Source of the DNA: an uncultured Bacilli bacterium
Lineage (GTDB): Bacteria; Bacillota_I; Bacilli_A; RF39; UBA660
Assembly: GCA_934086255.1 (NCBI GenBank)
Contig: CAKOIB010000036.1
Coordinates: 1 to 12,330 of the forward strand
Direction of reading: 5' to 3'
DNA length: 12,330 nucleotides
Below, in pieces: positions 1 through 5,499 of the stretch (within the stretch, counting starts at the first letter, position 1; every line of letters starts with the position of its first letter). Position numbers and translations under genes: made by a program. The notes beneath the pieces were generated by a model. That model was not told the origin of the DNA. It did no database searches and worked only from the letters and a program-made list of their open reading frames with translations.

Positions 1-2
1 TA

Positions 3-605
3 TTAAGTAATAAAATAGATAAAGAAAAAAGACCATTTTTATATATTGGTATAGGTTTGGTTTATGTAGTTGTTACTATTTTAGTATTTATTAAGTATGG
101 AAGTGGAATAGTTTTAATCGGAGATGCTTTTATTGAAAAGTTATTTACTGCAATATATTTTCCTAATATTATATCTTATATGTGTATGCTTATTATTTCA
201 ATGTTAATAATGGTATATAGTATTTTTAATAATAAGTATAGTTCATTTTTTAGACTTTGTAATTTGCTTTCTTGTTTAATTATTGGACTTCTTACTATTC
301 TTATTATTGATTCTATTGTTACTGCGGATATAAATGTGTATGAGAAGGTTTCTATTTATTCTAGTACTAATACAATGGTGCTTATTCAATCTAGTATGGG
401 TGTTTTTACTATTTGGTTATCTGTATTGATGGTTAATGGTGTAGTTAATTTAATTACTCGTAGGGTTGTTAAGGAAGAGGATGCTTATGTTGATGTGGAT
501 GTTAATGAGGTTGTTCCTTATACTGAGCAAGAGTATATAGATGGTTATATAAATTATACTAAGAAGAAGAAGTATCAAGAGTATTTGAATGAAATATTAA
601 AATGA
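3..605 (+). CDS. Multi-pass membrane protein, unknown function (5' partial)
   Basis: The reading frame is open from the left edge, so the true start lies outside the window; the first usable in-window start (TTG at 57) sits inside a hydrophobic segment and is not convincing. About 200 residues are visible. They contain roughly four hydrophobic segments, beginning near FLYIGIGLVYVVV, IISYMCMLIISML, LIIGLLTILII and MGVFTIWLSVLMV, followed by a cytoplasmic-looking tail that is first acidic (EEDAYVDVDVNE) and then Lys/Tyr-rich. I recognise no family motif. It ends 84 bp before the LCP gene, with a candidate terminator in between, so it is probably a separate transcription unit. Codon use is typical of the plus-strand genes here. 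The protein is clearly real by length and composition; its function is unassigned. Confidence 0.75.
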   Translation, partial: LSNKIDKEKRPFLYIGIGLVYVVVTILVFIKYGSGIVLIGDAFIEKLFTAIYFPNIISYMCMLIISMLIMVYSIFNNKYSSFFRLCNLLSCLIIGLLTILIIDSIVTADINVYEKVSIYSSTNTMVLIQSSMGVFTIWLSVLMVNGVVNLITRRVVKEEDAYVDVDVNEVVPYTEQEYIDGYINYTKKKKYQEYLNEILK

Positions 606-613
606 TTTAACGT

Positions 614-647
614 AAACAATGTGCTTTTTGTATGTTGTTTATTTTTT
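614..647 (+). terminator. Candidate terminator of the upstream membrane-protein gene
   Basis: Arms 614-622 and 632-640 can pair over nine positions (two G-T wobbles) around a 9-nt loop, followed by T6 at 642-647. The stem is weak, but it is the only terminator-like structure between the two genes. Confidence 0.45.
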
Positions 648-661
648 ATATAATATTTTTG

Positions 662-670
662 TGTTATAAT
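662..670 (+). promoter_or_regulatory. Extended -10 promoter of the LCP gene
   Basis: TG at 662-663, one base, then a consensus TATAAT at 665-670. There is no good -35; an extended -10 does not need one. The start point would be near 677, giving a leader of only about 12 nt. A second TATAAT at 649-654 could serve as an alternative. Confidence 0.5.
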
Positions 671-676
671 TATTTG

Positions 677-683
677 AGAGGTG
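677..683 (+). promoter_or_regulatory. Ribosome binding site that sets the LCP start
   Basis: AGAGGTG at 677-683 lies 5 nt before ATG 689. An upstream in-frame ATG at 632 has no such site and would add 19 residues encoded by terminator and promoter DNA, so 689 is preferred. Confidence 0.75.
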
Positions 684-688
684 TTTCT

Positions 689-2509
689 ATGAAAAAAAGA
701 AATAAAAGTAAAGATAGTATAGATAAAAAAGATAAAGTTAAAAATAAAAAGAAAGGTATAGTTTTTAAGATAATATCTATTTTACAGATAGTGTGTTCTA
801 TTGTATTATTTGGTTTTGTGTTTATAATAGATGTTCTTCCTATTAAGTATTTACTTCTTCTTTTACTTTTGCTTGCTATATTGGATATTCTTTTTTTCCT
901 TATACTTTTTAAGAGTAGATTAAAGAAGTTTATAAAGAAGTTCTTTTCTGTTATATCAGTTCTTTTATCAATTGCCTTTGTAGTGGGATCATTTTATTTA
1001 TATAAGACTTATGGTGTAATATCCGGGATGATTGATACTGATTATGAGACTTATAATTATTCTGTTATGGTATTAAAAGATAGTAATTATAACAGTGTTT
1101 CTGATATAAAAAATGAAGTTATTGGTTATTATGAGACTAAGACTAATGAGAATAAGTTGTTAGTTGAAAAGGTTAATAAGCTTGGTAAAGAGTCTAAGAG
1201 TTATACTAATTTAAATACTCTTGCTAGTGATTTATTAAATAAAGAGCGTAATGTTATTGTTTTAGAGGATAATTATAAAAAGACTCTTATTGATGAGCAG
1301 GATGATAATGAATATAATGAAGTAAAAGATTTTAAGAGTAAGACTAAGACTATTTATACTTTTTCATTTAAAGTAAAGAAAGATGATACTAGTAAGGATG
1401 TGGATGTTTCATCTGAGGTTTTTAATATTTATATAAGTGGTATTGATACATATGGGACTGTTTCTTCTGTTTCACGTAGTGATGTTAACATAGTAGTTAC
1501 AGTGAATCCTAATACTAGACAAGTTTTGCTTACTTCAATTCCTAGGGATTATTATGTACAACTTCATGATACTACTGGTTATAAGGATAAACTTACTCAT
1601 GCTGGTATATATGGTACTGATTGTTCTATTAAGACTATTGAGGATTTACTTGGTATAGATATTAATTATTATTTTAAAGTTAATTTTACTAGTTTAATTG
1701 ATATAGTTAATGCTCTTGGTGGTGTTAATGTTTATGCTGATCAATCTTTTAGTACATGGAATGGTTATCATTTTACTAAGGGTTATAATAAAGTAGATGG
1801 TAATGCTGCGCTTGCTTTTGTTAGGGAAAGAAAGACTTTTGCTAATGGGGATAGGCAACGTGGTATTAATCAACAAGCTCTTATTAGTGCAATGATAAAT
1901 AAGTGTGTTAGTATGGAAATTCTTACTAAGTATACTAGTTTGCTTAATTCTATTAAGGGTAGTATTATTACTAATATGCCTACGAAAACAATGTTATCTT
2001 TGGTTAAGATGCAACTTAAGAATAATACTAGTTGGACTATTAGTACGAATAGTTTAGATGGTTATAATGCTTATAAGTATACTTATTCTTATGGTTATCA
2101 ACAATTATATGTTATGGAACCTAAGGAAGAGAGTGTAGAAAAGGGTAAAGAGTTAATTAATAAAGTGCTTAATGGAGAAGTTTTAGAGTCTTCTTATACT
2201 GATAGTGATAGTACTGTTCATAGTGTTACTAAGTCTAATGTTTCTAAGAAGAATAATACTAGTAGTAAGACTACTGTAAAGAAAGAGGAAGTTAAAAAGG
2301 AAGAGGTTAAAGAGGAGATAAAGGAACCTGTTGAGGATAAGAAGGATGATGTTGTTCCTAGTGTTCCTGATAGTGAAAATAAGACTGATGATTCTTTAAA
2401 TAAGGGGGATTCTTCGGATAATAAAGATGAAGGTAAGGATGATTCTTCTGCTGATACTGGAAGTGGAGATAGTTCTAATGTTCCTTCTCAAGAAGAGGGT
2501 TCTAATTAA
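689..2509 (+). CDS. LytR-CpsA-Psr (LCP) family cell-wall glycopolymer transferase
   Basis: LCP enzymes move glycopolymers from an undecaprenyl-pyrophosphate carrier onto peptidoglycan, outside the membrane. The 606-residue protein has a Lys-rich cytoplasmic start, three membrane helices (about 23-47, 52-74, 85-105), an extracytoplasmic accessory domain (about 120-240) and an LCP domain (about 245-475). LCP hallmarks are SRSD (262-265), SIPRD (283-287), the GGVNVY motif (344-349) and ALAFVRER (374-381) followed by GDRQRG (387-392), which supply the conserved Arg/Asp residues. Residues 500-606 are low-complexity, rich in Lys/Glu then Ser/Asp, with repeated KKEEV units, and probably disordered. 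The accessory domain resembles the extra domain of streptococcal CpsA-type LCP proteins, by my reading only. The gene has its own promoter and overlaps the convergent ZIP gene by 8 bp. The exact polymer handled is unknown. Confidence 0.93.
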   Translation: MKKRNKSKDSIDKKDKVKNKKKGIVFKIISILQIVCSIVLFGFVFIIDVLPIKYLLLLLLLLAILDILFFLILFKSRLKKFIKKFFSVISVLLSIAFVVGSFYLYKTYGVISGMIDTDYETYNYSVMVLKDSNYNSVSDIKNEVIGYYETKTNENKLLVEKVNKLGKESKSYTNLNTLASDLLNKERNVIVLEDNYKKTLIDEQDDNEYNEVKDFKSKTKTIYTFSFKVKKDDTSKDVDVSSEVFNIYISGIDTYGTVSSVSRSDVNIVVTVNPNTRQVLLTSIPRDYYVQLHDTTGYKDKLTHAGIYGTDCSIKTIEDLLGIDINYYFKVNFTSLIDIVNALGGVNVYADQSFSTWNGYHFTKGYNKVDGNAALAFVRERKTFANGDRQRGINQQALISAMINKCVSMEILTKYTSLLNSIKGSIITNMPTKTMLSLVKMQLKNNTSWTISTNSLDGYNAYKYTYSYGYQQLYVMEPKEESVEKGKELINKVLNGEVLESSYTDSDSTVHSVTKSNVSKKNNTSSKTTVKKEEVKKEEVKEEIKEPVEDKKDDVVPSVPDSENKTDDSLNKGDSSDNKDEGKDDSSADTGSGDSSNVPSQEEGSN

Positions 2510-3245
2510 ATAAAATTAAATTTATTATTACAAATATGCTACCAATTATGAAATATAGTATTGATGATTGGTAGTTTTTATATTTTAGTGATGAAGGCAT
2601 TAATTCATAGCAGGATATATGGGTCATTATTCCAGCGATTAGACCAAATATTATTCCTAGTACTATGTTTGATGGTTTTAAAAATAATAATGCTAGTAAT
2701 GCTCCGAATGGTTCACTTATTGATGATATTAGTGTGTAGAAGAATGCTTTTTTCTTTTTATTTGTTCCGTAATAGATTGGAAGGGCAATGCATATTCCTT
2801 CGGGTATGTTATGTAGTGCTATTGCAATTGCTAAGGATATTCCTAGGGTTATGTTGCTTTTTGTTGTGATGAATGTTGCTATTCCTTCGGGTATGTTATG
2901 AATAATTATTGCTATCATTGAGATGAATCCTACTTTATATAGATTATTATTGTTATCTGTTGGTACTTTTTTGTCTATGAATATTGATATTAGGACTCCG
3001 ATTGATACAAATATTAATGATATTATAATAGAGGGAAACTTATAGAAATTGGTACTTAAAAGTTTTATTGATTCTGGTAATAGGTCTAATATTGATAGAG
3101 AAAACATGACTCCTGCAGAGAAAGCCATTGTTTTTAGGATAAAGTTGTTTATATTTTTCTTTTTAATTAGTATTAGTGTTGCTCCGATTAATGTGGATAG
3201 TCCAGCGATTGATGATATTATAAAGGCTACTGTTGTATTGTTCAT
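2502..3245 (-). CDS. ZIP family divalent metal transporter (ZupT/GufA-like)
   Basis: ZIP proteins bring Zn2+ and related divalent metals into the cytoplasm through a binuclear metal site in the membrane. The 247-residue protein is almost wholly hydrophobic (about eight helices). It carries the duplicated family motif HNIPEG at 116-121 and 145-150, SEPFGA at 177-182, and an acidic-Pro motif YELMP (213-217) in a late helix, as in bacterial ZupT/GufA proteins. The Asn-rich loop around 97-101 is short for the usual metal-binding loop. The start is ATG 3245 rather than the upstream in-frame TTG 3263, because an AAGGGAG ribosome site lies between them. The gene converges on the LCP gene with an 8-bp overlap. 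No convincing metal-regulator (Zur) operator was seen upstream. The metal specificity cannot be read from sequence. Confidence 0.9.
   Translation of the reverse strand: MNNTTVAFIISSIAGLSTLIGATLILIKKKNINNFILKTMAFSAGVMFSLSILDLLPESIKLLSTNFYKFPSIIISLIFVSIGVLISIFIDKKVPTDNNNNLYKVGFISMIAIIIHNIPEGIATFITTKSNITLGISLAIAIALHNIPEGICIALPIYYGTNKKKKAFFYTLISSISEPFGALLALLFLKPSNIVLGIIFGLIAGIMTHISCYELMPSSLKYKNYQSSILYFIIGSIFVIINLILFN
2539..2579 (+). terminator. LCP terminator embedded in the ZIP coding region
   Basis: CTACCAAT (2539-2546) pairs perfectly with ATTGGTAG (2567-2574) around a 20-nt loop that can itself form a small AATA/TATT hairpin. T5 follows at 2575-2579, then more A/T. It lies about 30 bp after the LCP stop and inside the 3' end of the opposite-strand ZIP gene. 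Confidence 0.6.
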
Positions 3246-3383
3246 GATATTTTCTCCCTTCAAAATGGTTATATTTAATAATATGTATATGTTTACTATT
3301 GTTTCTTGTTTTATAATGTTTAATTTTTTATACTATAATATGAATAGTTATTATTAAAAATCAACAGAAAAATATTGTTTTAA

Positions 3384-3392
3384 TGGTATAAT
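3384..3392 (+). promoter_or_regulatory. Extended -10 promoter of the ASCH gene
   Basis: TGG then TATAAT (3387-3392). The ribosome site GAGGTG (3399-3404) begins about where transcription should start, and ATG follows at 3410. The predicted leader is only about 11 nt. Confidence 0.55.
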
Positions 3393-3409
3393 GTTTATGA
3401 GGTGTTGTA

Positions 3410-3844
3410 ATGGAACAATTGATACTAATTTCAATAAAAACAAAATATGCAAATCAAATATTTAATGGAACAAAGTTATATGAATATAGAAGAAAAAGTA
3501 TTGGAGAAAAAAATTGTAATAAAAAAATATTTGTTTATTCCTCCGAAGAAGAAAAAGCAATAGTAGGATATATAGTTGTAGACAAAATCCTTGAAGGAAA
3601 TATTAATTATATATTAGAAGAAACTAATAATAAAAATAATGGTGATATAATAGATTATTTTAATGGATGTGATAAATGTTATGCTCTTAAAATAGCTAAA
3701 GCAGTTAAGTTTAAAACACCAATTTATTTAAGTGAAATAAAAAAGAAAGAAAAAAACTTTGTAGTACCACAGTTTTATCGTTATATAAAAGAATATGAAT
3801 ATATTTATGAGGAATTAAAGAACGAAGTTTATGAAAGTATATAA
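3410..3844 (+). CDS. ASCH-domain protein
   Basis: The ASCH fold is a small beta-barrel related to PUA domains and is predicted to bind RNA or nucleic acid; a few members are nucleotide-processing enzymes. At 144 residues this protein is essentially one domain. It shows the family start (LILISIKTKYANQIFNGTK, then YEYRR at 24-28) with the typical small-residue turn and basic segment, followed by KKIFVYSS (38-45) and the VGYIVVDKI strand (52-60). The C-terminal third (about 95-144) is charged and Tyr-rich. Unlike its plus-strand neighbours, the gene uses mainly A-ending codons (ATA, GAA, GGA, CAA), resembling minus-strand genes here, which suggests transfer or recent inversion. It stands alone, with its own promoter and a following terminator. 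The biological role is unknown. Confidence 0.8.
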   Translation: MEQLILISIKTKYANQIFNGTKLYEYRRKSIGEKNCNKKIFVYSSEEEKAIVGYIVVDKILEGNINYILEETNNKNNGDIIDYFNGCDKCYALKIAKAVKFKTPIYLSEIKKKEKNFVVPQFYRYIKEYEYIYEELKNEVYESI

Positions 3845-3903
3845 AATGGAATTATTGCTTTTTAGTGGTACGAGTTATAAGTAATCTTGGTTGAGGATAT
3901 TAG

Positions 3904-3931
3904 AAAACTCTATTAACAATGGAGTTTTTTT
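3904..3931 (+). terminator. Rho-independent terminator after the ASCH gene
   Basis: Stem 3904-3912 with 3920-3928 (nine pairs, one G-T wobble), 7-nt loop, then T7 at 3925-3931. It lies 60 bp after the ASCH stop. The 60 bp between hold nothing else I can recognise. Confidence 0.75.
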
Positions 3932-3961
3932 AGTAGGTTATTATAATTGATAGAGTATAAT

Positions 3962-3983
3962 GAGTAAGTTTTACTCTTTTTTT
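3962..3983 (+). terminator. Second hairpin plus T-run at the ASCH/DUF368 junction
   Basis: GAGTAA (3962-3967), loop GTT, TTACTC (3971-3976), then T7 (3977-3983). The 3' arm overlaps the last codons and stop of the minus-strand DUF368 gene. In the plus direction it would back up the 3904-3931 terminator. In the minus direction it has no T-run, so the DUF368 transcript probably ends further on. Confidence 0.5.
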
Positions 3984-4771
3984 ATGTTTAGACTTATTTT
4001 TGTTAGATAAAATGCAATTATAGCTAGTATTAGTCCAATTAAAAGGTTTTGGTCTAATACTAGTTTTGTTTTTATTAAGGCTGGTATTGTTGATATGGTA
4101 AATCCTAGTATAGCAAAGTATGTGTATCCGTAGTATTTGTTTAATAGTTTAGTAATTATTTTAGATAAAATGAATCCTCCGACAAGAAACCCCATAATTA
4201 TTGGAAATAGTATTGTAATATTTATGGTGTTGATAGCATTTATGTAGATGCCATACATGCCAATCATTGATAGTAGTACAGTAGATGAAATACCAGGAAT
4301 AATGGTAGAGCTTGCTATTAGGATGCCTGTTGCAAATAAGAGGATATAGTTTTTGATATTTATATCTATGTTGTAGATGGTGGTATTACTTTTATAGAAT
4401 AGTAACATTGTTCCTATAGAGAAGGTGATAAAAAATAGTATTAGATATTTATCTTTGAATCCTTTTTTAGTTGATTCTTGTATTAATGAAGGAATTGTTC
4501 CAAATATTAGTCCTATAAATACTAGTGATGTTATTGTTGGGTATTTATTTAGAAAGTAAAATATTATATTACTAAATAAATATGTACCTATTGCTATTCC
4601 TGTTGCTATTGGTAATAGAAATGTAATGCTTTTTTTAGGATTTTTAAAAATATTACTTATTGCAAGTAAACATTTATCATATAGTCCTAAAACAATTAAG
4701 AATGCGGAACCACTTACTCCAGGTAAGATGTTAAATATTCCTACTAGTATGCTTTTTAAAAAATTAATCAT
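3971..4771 (-). CDS. popT: DUF368 / PopT-type polyprenyl-phosphate transporter
   Basis: DUF368 proteins (PopT in Staphylococcus aureus and Vibrio cholerae) return undecaprenyl phosphate across the membrane so that it can be reused in wall and surface-polymer synthesis. The 266-residue protein is hydrophobic throughout and shows the family's internal duplication: NILPGVSGS at 14-22 and TIIPGISST at 156-164, each followed by a hydrophobic helix and a short turn (LGLYDK; IGMYGI). Length and the N-terminal position of the first motif match the family, so the start is firm. Codons end mostly in A, as expected for this strand. It is divergent from the sortase gene with only 29 bp between start codons, has no ribosome site, and appears to be made from a leaderless mRNA. 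The role is assigned by family; the substrate is not proven here. Confidence 0.88.
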   Translation of the reverse strand: MINFLKSILVGIFNILPGVSGSAFLIVLGLYDKCLLAISNIFKNPKKSITFLLPIATGIAIGTYLFSNIIFYFLNKYPTITSLVFIGLIFGTIPSLIQESTKKGFKDKYLILFFITFSIGTMLLFYKSNTTIYNIDINIKNYILLFATGILIASSTIIPGISSTVLLSMIGMYGIYINAINTINITILFPIIMGFLVGGFILSKIITKLLNKYYGYTYFAILGFTISTIPALIKTKLVLDQNLLIGLILAIIAFYLTKISLNIKKE

Positions 4772-4776
4772 AGTTA

Positions 4777-4805
4777 ATTATATACATTTATGGTGATGTT
4801 ATGAA
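4777..4805 (-). promoter_or_regulatory. Leaderless-type promoter of the DUF368 gene, overlapping the sortase start
   Basis: On the minus strand: TTCATA (4805-4800), a 17-bp spacer, TATAAT (4782-4777), 5 bp, then the DUF368 ATG (4771-4769). Transcription should start on or next to the A of ATG, and no Shine-Dalgarno site exists. The -35 hexamer covers the sortase ATG (4801-4803). Confidence 0.6.
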
Positions 4806-5487
4806 GAAATTATATTATATTATTTTTATTATATTGATTATTTTAATATTTTATTGTTTTTTTAAGAGTGTTATTTTTTATATTGATAATAAAAAAATAG
4901 AGGTTAGTTTTAAAGAAACTAATAGTGTTTCATCTTTTTCTAATAGTGATGTTATTTTAACTTATAGGAATAAATATAATAATGATGATATTATTGGTAT
5001 TTTAGTTATTGATGGTTTAAATATTAATGAGTTAGTGGTTAAAGGAGTTGATAATAGTTATTATTTAAATCATCTTGTTGATGGAAGGGTTAGTGTTCTT
5101 GGTTCTTTGTTTATGGATTATCGTAATGATTTTTCTAGTAAACAGATTAATATTTATGGTCATAATTCTAGGTATTATGACGTAGTATTTAAAAGACTTG
5201 AAAAGTATTTAGATAAAGATTTTTATAAGGATAATAGATATATTTCTTTGATTAGTGTAGATGGTGTTTTTACTTATGAGATATTTTCTATTAGTGTTAC
5301 TAATAGTGATGATCATCTTGATTTTTCTTCTTCGTTTAGTGATAGGGTTAAGTATCTTAAGAATAATTCTTTATATGATACAGGGGTTAGTGTTTTGGAT
5401 GATGATTATTTATTAGTGTTACAGACTTGTATTTATAATAGAGATGGTGATCTTCTTGTTATAAGTGCAAAGAGAGTTAATTTTTAG
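4801..5487 (+). CDS. srtB: Class B-like sortase, usual catalytic Arg not in place
   Basis: Sortases cut a C-terminal sorting motif of secreted proteins and join them to the wall or to each other. The 228-residue protein has an N-terminal membrane anchor (about 4-27) and an extracytoplasmic catalytic domain. Class B-like features are IIGILVIDG (64-72), the Y-G-H-N motif with catalytic His121, LEKYLDKDFYKDN (133-145), and L-Q-T-C with catalytic Cys210 just before the C-terminal strand. In SrtB proteins the third catalytic residue, Arg, opens that last strand (R-x-V-V type). Here the aligned position is Leu218 (D-L-L-V-I); the nearest arginines are Arg214 and Arg225. The ribosome site is GGTGAT (4792-4797), 3 nt before ATG 4801. 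The stop codon overlaps the ribosome site of the next gene, so the two are probably one operon. Confidence 0.9.
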   Translation: MKKLYYIIFIILIILIFYCFFKSVIFYIDNKKIEVSFKETNSVSSFSNSDVILTYRNKYNNDDIIGILVIDGLNINELVVKGVDNSYYLNHLVDGRVSVLGSLFMDYRNDFSSKQINIYGHNSRYYDVVFKRLEKYLDKDFYKDNRYISLISVDGVFTYEIFSISVTNSDDHLDFSSSFSDRVKYLKNNSLYDTGVSVLDDDYLLVLQTCIYNRDGDLLVISAKRVNF

Positions 5488-5499
5488 GAGAGTGATTTG

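Noticed and set aside
1694..1876. Minus-strand open frame of 60 codons within the LCP gene
   Set aside because: It lies wholly inside the conserved LCP core on the other strand, with no ribosome site and a Ser/Ile/Thr-rich composition typical of an antisense shadow.
2561..2869. Plus-strand open frame opposite the ZIP gene
   Set aside because: It reads antisense through well-supported ZIP codons and shows no ribosome site or motif.
3264..3300. Zur-type operator upstream of the ZIP gene
   Set aside because: The A/T-rich partial symmetry around 3275-3300 does not match a convincing inverted repeat.
3049..3357. Plus-strand open frame over the ZIP start region
   Set aside because: It is antisense to the first third of ZIP; its hydrophobic product mirrors the opposite helices.
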